Below the pieces are notes generated by a model. That model saw nothing but the letters and a program-made list of their open reading frames with translations. It made no database searches and had not been told where the DNA came from. From Methylobacterium sp. NMS14P (GTDB taxonomy: Bacteria; Pseudomonadota; Alphaproteobacteria; Rhizobiales; Beijerinckiaceae), in NCBI RefSeq assembly GCF_028583545.1, contig NZ_CP087106.1, positions 3,084,501 through 3,148,500 of the forward strand: a DNA stretch of 64,000 nucleotides, read 5' to 3'. This document shows positions 1 through 8,444 of the stretch, piece by piece. The number at the start of each line of letters is the position of its first letter. Within the stretch, counting starts at the first letter, position 1. Position numbers and translations under genes: made by a program.

Positions 1-852
1 GTCGCGACGCCGGAGGAGCGCGCCGACCCGATCGGCGACGCCGCCCACGCCCCGGTGACCGGGATCGTGCACCGCTACCCGGACCGCGTGCTGCTGAAAC
101 CGCTCCATGTCTGCCCGGTCTACTGCCGCTTCTGCTTCCGCCGGGAGATGGTCGGGCCCGACGGGCTCGGGACGCTCACCGACGCCGAGCTCGACGCCGC
201 CCTCGCCTACATCGCGCGGGATCCGCGGATCTGGGAGGTGGTGCTCACCGGCGGCGACCCGTTCGCGCTGTCGCCGCGCCGGCTCGGCGACATCGCGGAG
301 CGCCTCGCGGTCATTCCCCACGTCCGGGTCATGCGGGTCCACACGCGCGTGCCCGTGGTGAAGCCCGATCTCGTCTCCGACGCCCTCGTCCGGGCGCTCA
401 GGCGGTTCGGGCGGGCGGTGTTCGTCGCCGTCCACGCCAATCATCCGCGGGAATTCACCGCCGCCGCCAGCGCCGCCTGCGCCCGGCTGGTCGATGCCGG
501 CATTCCCCTGGTCAGCCAGTCGGTTCTCCTGCGCGGCGTCAACGACGAGGCCGCGACCCTCGAGGCGCTGATGCGGATCCTCGTCGAGAACCGGATCAAG
601 CCTTACTACCTCCACCACGGCGACCTGGCCCCCGGGACGGCCCACCTGCGCACGGACGTGCCCGAGGGGCAGGCGCTGATGCGCGCCCTGCGCGGCCGCC
701 TCTCCGGCCTCGCCCAGCCGACCTACGTGCTCGACATTCCCGGCGGCCACGGCAAGGTGCCGATCGGACCGGGCTACCTGCGCGACACCCCCGACGGGGT
801 GCGCGTGACAGATCCGGGTGGGCAGGACCACGCCTACCCGCCGAAGGCGTGA
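1..852 (+). CDS. KamA-family radical SAM protein (lysine 2,3-aminomutase / EF-P lysylation type), 5' partial
   Basis: The reading frame is open from the first base, so the N-terminus lies outside the window; 283 residues are visible. A CxxxCxxC cluster (Cys 38, 42, 45 of the visible part, in CPVYCRFC) is the radical-SAM 4Fe-4S motif, followed by the LTGGDP glycine motif that binds SAM. Near the C-terminus PGGHGK (Lys 252) matches the PGGGGK element whose lysine binds PLP in lysine 2,3-aminomutases. Members either convert lysine to beta-lysine or, as EpmB, supply beta-lysine for elongation factor P modification. The short length favours the EpmB-like group, but the epmA partner is not visible here, so the substrate stays open. 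The next gene starts 17 bases downstream. Confidence 0.85.
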   Translation, partial: VATPEERADPIGDAAHAPVTGIVHRYPDRVLLKPLHVCPVYCRFCFRREMVGPDGLGTLTDAELDAALAYIARDPRIWEVVLTGGDPFALSPRRLGDIAERLAVIPHVRVMRVHTRVPVVKPDLVSDALVRALRRFGRAVFVAVHANHPREFTAAASAACARLVDAGIPLVSQSVLLRGVNDEAATLEALMRILVENRIKPYYLHHGDLAPGTAHLRTDVPEGQALMRALRGRLSGLAQPTYVLDIPGGHGKVPIGPGYLRDTPDGVRVTDPGGQDHAYPPKA

Positions 853-868
853 CGGAGACTCTTCGATT

Positions 869-1480
869 ATGCGCAGGCTTTGGGGCCGCCTCACCTCGGT
901 GAACGTGCAGAAGGCGGTGTGGGGGCTCGACGAGACGGGCCTGCCGTACGAGCGGGTCGAGGCCGGCGGCGCCCACGGGGTCGTCGACGACCCCGGCTAC
1001 CGCGCGATGAACCCGAACGGCCTCGTCCCGACCCTGGAGGAGGACGGCTTCGTCCTGTGGGAATCCAACGCGATCCTCCGCTACCTCGCGGCGGTGAGCC
1101 CGGCCCTGGCCCTGCCGGCGGACCCGCGGGCGCGCGCCCACGTGGAGCAATGGGTCGACTGGCAGGCCACGAGCTTCACGCCGGCCATGCGCGACGCCTT
1201 CTGGCAGCTCTACCGCGCGGCCGATCCGGACCGCGCCCTGATCGCCGCATCGCTGAAGAAGAGCGAGGCCATGGCGGAGATCCTCGACCGCCATCTCGCG
1301 GACCGGACCTACGCGGTCGGCGACAGCTTCGGCATCGCCGACATCGCCCTAGGCTGCGCGGCGCATCGCTGGCTGAATCTCCCGGCCGAGCGGATCGAGC
1401 GCCCGGCGCTGCGTCGCTGGTACGAGCGGGTCGCGGCCCGGCCCGGCGCCGCGCGGGCGCTCGGCGAGCCCATCGCCTGA
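869..1480 (+). CDS. Glutathione S-transferase family protein
   Basis: The protein has 203 residues from the ATG at 869, which is preceded by GGAGA; a longer frame from 818 would overlap the gene before it. The N-terminal half has the thioredoxin-like GST fold, with the cis-proline motif in NPNGLVPTLE and the glutathione-binding ESNAIL motif. Ser10 is the likely catalytic residue by position. The C-terminal half is the all-helical domain with the conserved FGIADIALG region. The family conjugates or reduces substrates with glutathione in the cytoplasm; the substrate cannot be told from sequence. It may be co-transcribed with the gene before it. Confidence 0.88.
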   Translation: MRRLWGRLTSVNVQKAVWGLDETGLPYERVEAGGAHGVVDDPGYRAMNPNGLVPTLEEDGFVLWESNAILRYLAAVSPALALPADPRARAHVEQWVDWQATSFTPAMRDAFWQLYRAADPDRALIAASLKKSEAMAEILDRHLADRTYAVGDSFGIADIALGCAAHRWLNLPAERIERPALRRWYERVAARPGAARALGEPIA

Positions 1481-1581
1481 CGGCCGCCGCGGGCACCCCG
1501 AGCCTTGCCGGCGCGCCCGCGCGATCCACCTTCCCCGACCGCGCCGCCCGGACCGGGACCGGCCTTTCACGGAGCCCCCCG

Positions 1582-2232
1582 ATGGCGATCGACCCGACCC
1601 TGCGCGACGCGCTCTCCGCCGTGACTCCGGTGAGCCTCGCCCGCGCCTTAGCGCGGGCCGGGGTTAAGGCCTGCACCCCGCACGGGCTCTCGGCGCGGGG
1701 GAGCGGAACCGTGGTCGGGCCCGCCTACACGATGCGGATGATCCCGGCTCGCGACGACGCTGCGGGCGATCTCGCCGCCGCCATCGACGCCGTGCCCGAA
1801 GGGGCCGTGGTGGTCATCGACGCCGCGTCCTCCGGCCTGGTCCTTCCCTTCGCGGCGATCCTGGCGGCGCGCCTCGCCCAGCGTGGCGCCGCGGGTCTGG
1901 TCACGGACGCGGCCCTGCCGGACGAGATCGGCCTCCCCGCCTGGTGCCGGACGGCCGCGGCCACCGGGACCCTGGCCCTGGTCGGCACGCAGGAGCGCGT
2001 CGCCTGCGGCGGTGCCGCCATCCATCCCGGCGATATCCTGGTCGGCGACACGACCGGCCTCGTCGCGGTGCCGGCGGCACTCGCCGAGCGGGTCGCCCTG
2101 GAGGCCGTGGAGCAGCAGCGCCTCGATCTCTGGATCCAGCGCGAGGTCGAGCGCGGCGCCGACCTCGCGAGCCTCCTGCCGCCGGACGCCGCGGCGCTCG
2201 CCCGGTTCGAGGCCGAGACGAAGCCGGCCTGA
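1582..2232 (+). CDS. RraA-like / HMG aldolase-fold protein with altered active site
   Basis: The protein has 216 residues from the ATG at 1582. It matches the RraA / 4-hydroxy-4-methyl-2-oxoglutarate aldolase fold: VSLARAL near the start, GPAYTMRM, GAVVVIDAA, and GAAGLVTDAALPDE where the family normally has GxVxDGxxRD. The Arg of the catalytic Arg-Asp pair is a Pro here, so aldolase or decarboxylase activity is doubtful and a binding or regulatory role is possible. The later IHPGDILVGDTTGLVAVP stretch is well conserved. The gene is followed 5 bases later by a YdcF-like gene, suggesting one transcript. Automated pipelines would probably call it a dimethylmenaquinone methyltransferase-like protein, an outdated name. 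Confidence 0.8.
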   Translation: MAIDPTLRDALSAVTPVSLARALARAGVKACTPHGLSARGSGTVVGPAYTMRMIPARDDAAGDLAAAIDAVPEGAVVVIDAASSGLVLPFAAILAARLAQRGAAGLVTDAALPDEIGLPAWCRTAAATGTLALVGTQERVACGGAAIHPGDILVGDTTGLVAVPAALAERVALEAVEQQRLDLWIQREVERGADLASLLPPDAAALARFEAETKPA

Positions 2233-2237
2233 GCACC

Positions 2238-3083
2238 GTGTTCTTCCCCGTCTCGAAGGTGATCTTCTTCCTGATCACCCCGTCGAATCTCTGCATCTTC
2301 GCGATCCTGCTCGGGATCGCTCTCGCGGCGGTGACGCGGCGGCGGAGGACCGGCCTCGGTCTCGCGCTGCTCGGCACCCTCTCGCTCGGTGCGGCCGGCC
2401 TGGCGCCCCTCTCGGACATGGCCCTGCTCCCCCTCGAGCAGCGCTTCCCCGCCTACCCGGATGACGGTCCGGCCCCGGCCGGGATCATCGTGCTGGGCGG
2501 CGGCATCGAGACGGGCCTCTCGGAGGCGCGTCGCCAGATCGTCGTCAACGATGCCAGCGAGCGACCGATCTATCTCGGCGACCTCGCCCGGCGCTACCCG
2601 GCGGCGCGGCTGGTCTTCTCCGGCGGCAGCGGCTTCATCGCGGGCGGCCTGGCCGAAGCCGACATCGTGAGCCGGCAGGCCGACGTGATCGGCGTGCCGC
2701 GGACGCGCCTGATCCTGGAGAACCGCTCGCGCAACACCCACGAGAACGCCGCCTTCTCGGCGGCCCTGGTCCAGCCGAAGCCCGGCGAGCGCTGGCTGCT
2801 GGTGACCTCGGCCTGGCACATGCCCCGGGCGGTCGGCTGCTTCCGCCAGGCCGGGTTCACGGTGGACGCCTTCCCGGTCGATTACCGGACCCGCGGCTGG
2901 AGCGACGTCGCGCATTTCCACGGCTTCGCGTCGGACGGGCTGCTCCAGTTCGACCTGGCCGTGAAGGAGTGGATCGGCCTCGTCGCCTATCGCCTGTCCG
3001 GCTACACGCCCGACTGGCTGCCGGGCCCGGATTCCGGGGGAGCTTCCGAGGCCGCACCGGAGGCCGGCAGCGACAAGCGGTAG
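2238..3083 (+). CDS. YdcF/SanA family membrane protein (DUF218)
   Basis: The protein has 281 residues from a GTG at 2238, directly after the stop of the RraA-like gene. Two hydrophobic segments fill roughly residues 5-55. The soluble DUF218 domain begins at IIVLGGG, continues through LVFSGG and ENRSRNTHENA, and ends with LLVTSAWHMPRAVGCFRQAGF, all hallmark motifs of the family. Relatives act at the cell envelope (SanA in vancomycin resistance; ElyC-type proteins in envelope polysaccharide synthesis), but the chemistry is poorly known. Its last 82 bases overlap convergently with the DUF3253 gene on the other strand. Confidence 0.88.
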   Translation: MFFPVSKVIFFLITPSNLCIFAILLGIALAAVTRRRRTGLGLALLGTLSLGAAGLAPLSDMALLPLEQRFPAYPDDGPAPAGIIVLGGGIETGLSEARRQIVVNDASERPIYLGDLARRYPAARLVFSGGSGFIAGGLAEADIVSRQADVIGVPRTRLILENRSRNTHENAAFSAALVQPKPGERWLLVTSAWHMPRAVGCFRQAGFTVDAFPVDYRTRGWSDVAHFHGFASDGLLQFDLAVKEWIGLVAYRLSGYTPDWLPGPDSGGASEAAPEAGSDKR

Positions 3084-3328
3084 ATGCCGCGGAAATCGTC
3101 CGGGTCGACGGGCTTCCCCTTGCGCAGGATCGCGATCCGCCCCGCGTGGGCGAGCCGCACCGCGACCCGGCGCACCGGCTGCATCAGCGGGCCCCAGCCG
3201 TCCGGGTGCGGGCCGCCGAGGGCGCGGGCGACCTCCGATGGGCAGACGGTCTTGTCGGCACCGCGCTCGGCCACGAGGCGCAGCATCGTGGTCTCGATGG
3301 CGGCATCGTCGGGTCTCGGGTCGGTCAT
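3002..3328 (-). CDS. DUF3253 domain protein
   Basis: A protein of 108 residues starting at the ATG at 3326-3328. The small winged-helix-like DUF3253 domain is recognised by TVCPSEVARALG, PLMQPVRRVAVRLAHAGRIAILRKGKPVDPDDFRGIYRL. The fold suggests nucleic-acid binding, but no member's function is established as far as I know. The start overlaps the stop of the upstream DUF599 gene by four bases (ATGA), so the two are translationally coupled. The 3' end overlaps the convergent YdcF-like gene by 82 bases, and the extra 20 or so C-terminal residues, rich in Gly, Ser, Pro and Ala, come from that overlap. Confidence 0.8.
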   Translation of the reverse strand: MTDPRPDDAAIETTMLRLVAERGADKTVCPSEVARALGGPHPDGWGPLMQPVRRVAVRLAHAGRIAILRKGKPVDPDDFRGIYRLSLPASGAASEAPPESGPGSQSGV

Positions 3329-4098
3329 GTGCGGGCCTCCTCGGCGGGCGACAGGAGTGGGGCGTCGAGCGGCCCCTCGTGAGGTCCCTCCCCGGCTTCC
3401 AGGAGCGCCTTGCGGATCTCCGAGGCGAATTGGCGGCGCCACATGATGATCACGACGGCGGTCGTCGAGACGAACAGCACGTACGGGCTGATGAACCAGC
3501 CGAGATAGGCGAGCGCGAAGAAGAACGCCCGCTGACCGCGGGCGAAGTGTCGCCCGGCGCTGACGTTCATGGCCGCGAGCCGCCGCACCGCCCGCAGCAT
3601 CTCGGTCTCGCTCGTGCCGGATCCCTTGTGCGGCACGGCGCCGAGCAGGATCGCCGTGTAATTGAACAGCCTGTAGGCCCAGGCGAATTTGAAGAACGCG
3701 TAGACGAAGATCAGCGCGAGGCCGGCGACCTTCAGCTCCCAGGTCAGGCGGTTGGCCACCGTCCCGAAGGGCAGCGTGGCGAACAGGTTCAGGACATCGT
3801 CCCCGGAGCGCGACAGGGTCAGGACCGAGCCCAGGGCGATGAGCGAGGTCGAGGCGAAGAAGGCCGTGCCGTTCTGCAGCGAGGCGTTGATCTGCGTGTC
3901 GACCACCCGGTTGTCGCGGCCGATGACCTGGCGCGCCCAGTTGGCCCGGTGCCCGTTCATGATCTGGCTGAGGGAGACCATCCTGCCGCGCAGCCGACCC
4001 ACCGACAGGCCGTAGGCGATCCAGGCGAGGATGAAGTAGAGCAGCGCCGCGAGATCGAGGTGCGAGAAGGCGGCGCTGCCGGCGGACAGGTCGGTCAT
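3325..4098 (-). CDS. DUF599 family membrane protein
   Basis: The protein has 257 residues from the ATG at 4096-4098. Four hydrophobic segments can be seen: near residues 12-30, 75-95, 120-145 and 205-230. The conserved NWARQV, DTQINASLQNGTAFFASTSLIALG and GRHFARGQRAFFFALAYLGWFI blocks identify DUF599, an alphaproteobacterial and proteobacterial inner-membrane family with no assigned role. It overlaps the DUF3253 gene by four bases and lies 79 bases downstream of the acylphosphatase gene on the same strand. Confidence 0.85.
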   Translation of the reverse strand: MTDLSAGSAAFSHLDLAALLYFILAWIAYGLSVGRLRGRMVSLSQIMNGHRANWARQVIGRDNRVVDTQINASLQNGTAFFASTSLIALGSVLTLSRSGDDVLNLFATLPFGTVANRLTWELKVAGLALIFVYAFFKFAWAYRLFNYTAILLGAVPHKGSGTSETEMLRAVRRLAAMNVSAGRHFARGQRAFFFALAYLGWFISPYVLFVSTTAVVIIMWRRQFASEIRKALLEAGEGPHEGPLDAPLLSPAEEART

Positions 4099-4177
4099 GG
4101 TCTCCGGATGGCGGATACGTGAAGGGGCGATCCGCCATACCAGTCCGCGGGCGCGCGCTGAACCCGCGCGGCCGCTG

Positions 4178-4462
4178 TCAGTCGTGCAGGATCTGGAACG
4201 CGCCGCCGGTCGGCACGTCGCCGCCGTCCCGCGCGGCCACGTCGGCCACGCGCGCGCCGGGCGGACCCGACCGGCACAGGGCCTCCATCTCCGCCACGGC
4301 CTCCGGCGCGCCGCTGAAGACCGCCTCGACTGAGCCGTCGTCGCGGTTGCGCACGGAGCCGGTGAGGCCGCGGGCGCGGGCCTCGGACTGCGTCCAGGCC
4401 CGGTAGGACACGCCCTGGACGCGACCGGTGACGATGACGGAGATCGTCCGGGTCTCACTCAT
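4178..4462 (-). CDS. acyP: Acylphosphatase
   Basis: A 94-residue protein, the usual length for the family, from the ATG at 4460-4462. GRVQGVSYRAW carries the phosphate-binding loop with the catalytic Arg, and SVRNRDDGSVEAVF carries the catalytic Asn. These match the two signature motifs of acylphosphatase, which hydrolyses acyl phosphates such as acetyl phosphate and 1,3-bisphosphoglycerate in the cytoplasm. It lies 56 bases downstream of the formate/nitrite channel gene and may be co-transcribed with it. Confidence 0.93.
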   Translation of the reverse strand: MSETRTISVIVTGRVQGVSYRAWTQSEARARGLTGSVRNRDDGSVEAVFSGAPEAVAEMEALCRSGPPGARVADVAARDGGDVPTGGAFQILHD

Positions 4463-4518
4463 GCGGGCGCGGTCTCGTCTGACGGGGCCCGCGCCGGGCG
4501 GCGCGGGCCGGGCTGGCC

Positions 4519-5367
4519 TCACTCGGCCGCGATCGGGCGACGGACGCCGGCGCCCAGGGCCTGGCTCCGCGTCGCGCCGGTGCGGACGTGTGTGGAGTAG
4601 AGCATCAGGCCGGTGAAGGCGATGCCGCCCACGATGTTTCCGATCAGCGTCGGGATCTCGTTCCAGATCAGGTAGTCCATCACCGTCAGGTGGCCGCCCA
4701 TGAGGATCGCCGACGGGAACAGGAACATGTTCACCACCGAGTGCTCGAAGGTCATGAAGAAGAACACCGTGATCGGCATCCACATGGCGATGACCTTGCC
4801 GGGCACCGAGGTTGACAGCATGGCGCCGATGACGCCGGTCGAGACCATCCAGTTGCACAGCATGGCGCGGACGAAGAGCGTCAGCATGCCGGAGGCGCCG
4901 TACTTCTCGTAGCCGAGGGTGCGGGCCTCGCCGATGCCGGCGATGAGCTTGCCGACGGCGTTCGGCTCGGTGGCGAAGCCGAAGGTGAAGACGATCGACA
5001 TCATCACCGCGGTGGTCAGGGCACCCGCGAAGTTGCCGAAGAAGACCAGCACCCAGTTGCGCGCGACGCCGGCCACGGTGACGCCGGGGCGCTTGTCGAT
5101 GAGGGCGAGCGGGGTGAGCACGCAGACGCCGGTGAACAGGTCGTAGCCGAGCAGGTACAGCATCGAGAAGCCGACCGGGAACAGCAGCGCCGCGACCAGC
5201 GGCTGGCCGGTCGTCTGGGTGATGGTCACCGCGAAGGCGGCGGCGAGCGCCAGGATCGCGCCGGCCATGTAGGCGCGGATGAACGTGTCCTTGGTGGCCA
5301 TGAAGACCTTTGCCTCACCGGCATCGACGGCCTTCTTCACGAAATCGGCGGGCGCCAGATACGACAT
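4519..5367 (-). CDS. Formate/nitrite transporter (FNT) family channel
   Basis: A 282-residue protein from the ATG at 5365-5367. It shows six hydrophobic segments as in FocA/NirC. The family motifs include RAYMAGAILALAAAFAVTI, GYDLFTGVCVLTPLAL, NFAGAL, LCNWMVSTG and FFFMTFEHSVVNMF; the last contains the pore histidine. FNT pentamers conduct formate, nitrite or hydrosulfide across the inner membrane. Formate is plausible because the window also carries formyl-CoA and oxalate genes about 41 kb away, but the substrate is not decided by sequence. The C-terminal 20 residues are variable and cytoplasmic. Confidence 0.92.
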   Translation of the reverse strand: MSYLAPADFVKKAVDAGEAKVFMATKDTFIRAYMAGAILALAAAFAVTITQTTGQPLVAALLFPVGFSMLYLLGYDLFTGVCVLTPLALIDKRPGVTVAGVARNWVLVFFGNFAGALTTAVMMSIVFTFGFATEPNAVGKLIAGIGEARTLGYEKYGASGMLTLFVRAMLCNWMVSTGVIGAMLSTSVPGKVIAMWMPITVFFFMTFEHSVVNMFLFPSAILMGGHLTVMDYLIWNEIPTLIGNIVGGIAFTGLMLYSTHVRTGATRSQALGAGVRRPIAAE

Positions 5368-5513
5368 GCACAACTCTCCCTCGCGGGCGCACGCCGATCG
5401 TCGTTGACCGACGGGCGCGCCGCGCAATCGCGGATGGCTGGCCGGGCGCGGTGCTGCCGTTCGCCCTCCAGCTCGATCGTGGGCAAGCATGTCGCGTACC
5501 AACTGCGCGGCGT

Positions 5514-5945
5514 TCAGGCCGGCCGGCCGCGGGCCCAGGTGCCGAGTTCCCGGAGATAGGCCGGCGGCAGCTGCGCCGCGCGCGCCGCCGCGACGACCGC
5601 CTCGAGGTATCCGGGCCGCGGGCGTCCGGGCGCGGTCGAGCACCCGCGATAGATCAGGGCGCGCTTGACGCCCTCCCCCGTGCGGACCGGGAGCGCCGCC
5701 TTTGTGTAGAGGCCCCCGGCGACGCCCTCGTAGCGGTCGAGCGCCGGGATGTCGTCGGGAGCCAGCTCCCACAGGATGCCCCAGACGGTGCGCCGCGGAT
5801 CGGGCACGACCGACGCGTAGCCCTCGCGCATGATGATGAAGCGGTGGTTCGGCAGGTGTCCGCCGCCGATCAGCCGCGAAACCGGGCAGCGCAGCGCCAT
5901 CGCGGCGGCATCCATGTTGGCGCCGTAGGCGAAATAGAGGGGCAT
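5514..5945 (-). CDS. Gamma-glutamylcyclotransferase-like (AIG2/BtrG fold) protein
   Basis: A 143-residue protein. The N-terminal YFAYGANMD is the family's YGSN-type substrate loop, and DRYEGVAGGLY carries the catalytic Glu. Together with WGILWELAPDD this identifies the gamma-glutamylcyclotransferase fold. Members cyclise gamma-glutamyl amines or peptides to 5-oxoproline, but the family is broad and the natural substrate here is unknown. It follows two tiny membrane-protein genes on the same strand, 17 bases downstream. Confidence 0.85.
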   Translation of the reverse strand: MPLYFAYGANMDAAAMALRCPVSRLIGGGHLPNHRFIIMREGYASVVPDPRRTVWGILWELAPDDIPALDRYEGVAGGLYTKAALPVRTGEGVKRALIYRGCSTAPGRPRPGYLEAVVAAARAAQLPPAYLRELGTWARGRPA

Positions 5946-5962
5946 GCCGGAGCTGTGAGAGC

Positions 5963-6085
5963 CTACTCGCCCGCGGGGGGATCCAGGCGCCGCGCGGCAC
6001 GCTCGTTCGCGCGCACGGCCGCGTAGGCGATCGCCAACGTGATCGCCGGAATGCCGAACGTTACGAAGATCCAGTCGTAGTTCAC
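5963..6085 (-). CDS. Small single-pass membrane protein
   Basis: A 40-residue protein if started at the GTG at 6083-6085; this GTG overlaps the stop of the upstream small gene as GTGA, which is why I prefer it to a longer start at 6148. Residues about 3-25 form one hydrophobic helix (WIFVTFGIPAITLAIAYAAV), followed by a basic, Arg-rich tail. I do not recognise a family. Coupling to the preceding 76-residue membrane protein suggests they act together. Confidence 0.55.
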   Translation of the reverse strand: MNYDWIFVTFGIPAITLAIAYAAVRANERAARRLDPPAGE

Positions 6086-6312
6086 GGCTTCAGGCTCCGG
6101 AGGGCACGCCTCGCACCGTAATGTAGTGCGCAGCCGGTCCCCAGCCAAACGAGCGTGAAGATCGCGTTCTCGACGCGCAGAGCCGGTGCACTCGGCACGC
6201 CGAAGCTCGCGGCCGTCATCGGCGTGACGAAGCCGATGACGACGTAGGCGACGGCGATGTTGTTCAGGGCCGTCGCCAGCAGCTTGGTCTGCTCGTTGTG
6301 AACCGCAGTCAC
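6082..6312 (-). CDS. Small two-helix membrane protein
   Basis: A 76-residue protein from the ATG at 6310-6312. Two hydrophobic segments are seen, about residues 11-32 (LATALNNIAVAYVVIGFVTPM) and 46-66 (RVENAIFTLVWLGTGCALHYG), followed by a short basic end. It resembles uncharacterised small inner-membrane proteins of alphaproteobacteria, but I cannot name a family. It lies 28 bases downstream of the biotin carboxylase gene and overlaps the next small gene by four bases. Confidence 0.65.
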   Translation of the reverse strand: MTAVHNEQTKLLATALNNIAVAYVVIGFVTPMTAASFGVPSAPALRVENAIFTLVWLGTGCALHYGARRALRSLKP

Positions 6313-6340
6313 GGCCGCGAGCGCGACGCGCGCCCCGCGA

Positions 6341-8344
6341 TCAGGCGAATTCCAGGATCACCGCGTCGACGGCGAGGCTGTCGCCCTCCTTGGCGTGGAT
6401 CTTACCCACCGTCGCGTCGCGCTCGGCGCGGAGCACGTTCTCCATCTTCATCGCCTCGACGACCGCGATCGCCTCGCCGTTCTTCACCTCCTGACCCTCG
6501 GCGACGAGGATCTGCTTCACGAGGCCGGGCATCGGGCAGAGCACCTGCTTGCCCGAGCCCGCCTGCTCCTTCACCGGCATCAGGGCTGCGAGCTCCGCCT
6601 CGCGGCGGGTGTAGACCCGGGCCTCGGCGGCCGCGCCGGCGTGCTGCAGGAACACGCCGTTGAGCAGGCTGCGCACCTGGATCGCCACGCGCTCCGAGCC
6701 GATCGTGCCGATCCAGACCGGCTCGCCCGGGCGCCACGCGCTCGCCACCGTGAGCGCCGTGCCGTCGTCGCGGGTGACGAGGATGTCCTCGCCCTCCGGC
6801 TCGACCGTCACCGGGAAGGACTGGCCGGCCAGGATCACCACCCGCTCACGCTCGAAGGCGAAGAGGCCGGGCGCGCGCATCTGCCCGGAGATGCCGCGCT
6901 TGCGCTGGTTGAGCTTGTGGTCGATCGCCGCGGCCGCCGCCATCATGCGGATCGCCACCGGGCCGGCGGGCTCCGGCGCCGTGAAGCCCTCGGGGAACTC
7001 CTCGGCGATGAAGCCTGTGGACAGCCGCCCCTCCTGCCAGCGCGGATGGGCCATCAGCGCCGAGAGGAACGGGATGTTGTGGCGGATGCCGTCGATCGCG
7101 AAGGCGTCGAGGGCCTCGCCCTGCGCGGCGATCGCCTCGGCCCGGGTCGGCGCCCAGGAGACCAGTTTGGCAATCATCGGGTCGTAGTGGATGGCGATCT
7201 CGCCGCCCTCCTCCACGCCGGTATCGTTGCGGATGATCGCCGTGCCCTGCTGGCCCTCCTCGGGCGGACGGTAGGTGGTCAGCCGGCCGATCGAGGGCAG
7301 GAAGTTGCGGGTCGGGTCCTCGGCGTAGACGCGGCTCTCCACCGCCCAGCCGTTCAGCTTCACGTCGTCCTGGGTGATCGGCAGCTTCTCGCCGGCCGCG
7401 ACCCGGATCATCAGCTCGACGAGGTCGAGGCTGGTGATCATCTCGGTGACCGGATGCTCAACCTGCAGGCGGGTGTTCATCTCTAGGAAATAGAAGGACT
7501 TGTCCTGCCCGGCGACGAACTCGACCGTGCCGGCCGAATCGTAGTTCACCGCCTTGGCGAGCGCGACGGCCTGCTCGCCCATCTTGCGGCGGGTCTTCTT
7601 GTCGAGGAGCGGCGACGGTGCCTCCTCGATCACTTTCTGGTTACGGCGCTGGATCGAGCACTCGCGCTCGCCGAGGTAGACGACGTTGCCGTGCTTGTCG
7701 CCGATCAGCTGGATCTCGATGTGGCGCGGGTCGGTGATGAACTTCTCGATGAAGACGCGGTCGTCGCCGAACGAGGAGGCCGCCTCCGACTTGGCGCGGG
7801 CGAAGCCCTCCGCCACCTCGTCGCCCGAGTAGGCGATGCGCATGCCCTTGCCGCCGCCGCCCGCGGACGCCTTGATCATCACCGGGTAGCCGATCTCGTC
7901 GGCGATCTTCCGGGCGTGCTCGGGTGATTCGATCACGCCGAGGAAGCCCGGAACGGTCGAGACCTCGGCGGCGGCCGCCGCCTTCTTCGACTCGATCTTG
8001 TCGCCCATGGCGGCGATGGCCCCCGGGTTGGGGCCGATGAACACGATGCCGGCGGCCTCGAGCGCCTTTGGGAAGGCCTCGCGCTCGGAGAGGAAGCCGT
8101 AGCCGGGATGCACGGCCTGGGCGCCCGTCTTCTTGCAGGCCTCGACGATCTTCTCGATCACGAGGTACGATTCGGACGCGGCAGCGGGCCCGATATGCAC
8201 GGCCTCGTCGGCCATGGCGACGTGCACGGCGTCGCGATCGGCATCCGAGTAGACCGCTACGGTCTTGATGCCCATCCTCCGGGCCGTCTTGATCACCCGG
8301 CAGGCGATCTCGCCCCGGTTGGCAATCAGGATCTTGTCGAACAT
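6341..8344 (-). CDS. pccA: Acetyl/propionyl-CoA carboxylase alpha subunit (biotin carboxylase plus BCCP)
   Basis: A 667-residue protein from the ATG at 8342-8344. Residues 1-450 are biotin carboxylase: ATP-grasp loop ASAGGGGKGMRIA, ERECSIQRRNQKVIEEAPS, MNTRLQVEHPVTE. A linker (BT) domain follows, and the end is a biotinyl domain with biotin acceptor Lys633 in EAMKMEN. This long form partners with a separate carboxyltransferase beta subunit (pccB), not seen here, to carboxylate propionyl-CoA to methylmalonyl-CoA. In Methylobacterium that step belongs to glyoxylate regeneration through the ethylmalonyl-CoA pathway. An alternative substrate such as acetyl-CoA or methylcrotonyl-CoA cannot be excluded, but the length and BT domain fit pccA. 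Confidence 0.9.
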   Translation of the reverse strand: MFDKILIANRGEIACRVIKTARRMGIKTVAVYSDADRDAVHVAMADEAVHIGPAAASESYLVIEKIVEACKKTGAQAVHPGYGFLSEREAFPKALEAAGIVFIGPNPGAIAAMGDKIESKKAAAAAEVSTVPGFLGVIESPEHARKIADEIGYPVMIKASAGGGGKGMRIAYSGDEVAEGFARAKSEAASSFGDDRVFIEKFITDPRHIEIQLIGDKHGNVVYLGERECSIQRRNQKVIEEAPSPLLDKKTRRKMGEQAVALAKAVNYDSAGTVEFVAGQDKSFYFLEMNTRLQVEHPVTEMITSLDLVELMIRVAAGEKLPITQDDVKLNGWAVESRVYAEDPTRNFLPSIGRLTTYRPPEEGQQGTAIIRNDTGVEEGGEIAIHYDPMIAKLVSWAPTRAEAIAAQGEALDAFAIDGIRHNIPFLSALMAHPRWQEGRLSTGFIAEEFPEGFTAPEPAGPVAIRMMAAAAAIDHKLNQRKRGISGQMRAPGLFAFERERVVILAGQSFPVTVEPEGEDILVTRDDGTALTVASAWRPGEPVWIGTIGSERVAIQVRSLLNGVFLQHAGAAAEARVYTRREAELAALMPVKEQAGSGKQVLCPMPGLVKQILVAEGQEVKNGEAIAVVEAMKMENVLRAERDATVGKIHAKEGDSLAVDAVILEFA

Positions 8345-8444
8345 CGCTGGCGCACTGCTTTCGAGATCGCCGGATTGCGCACCGGCTTGACTGTCCCGAT
8401 AGATCAGTTGCGCCGCGGACGGAAGCTGCGCCTTGGTCTGAGGC

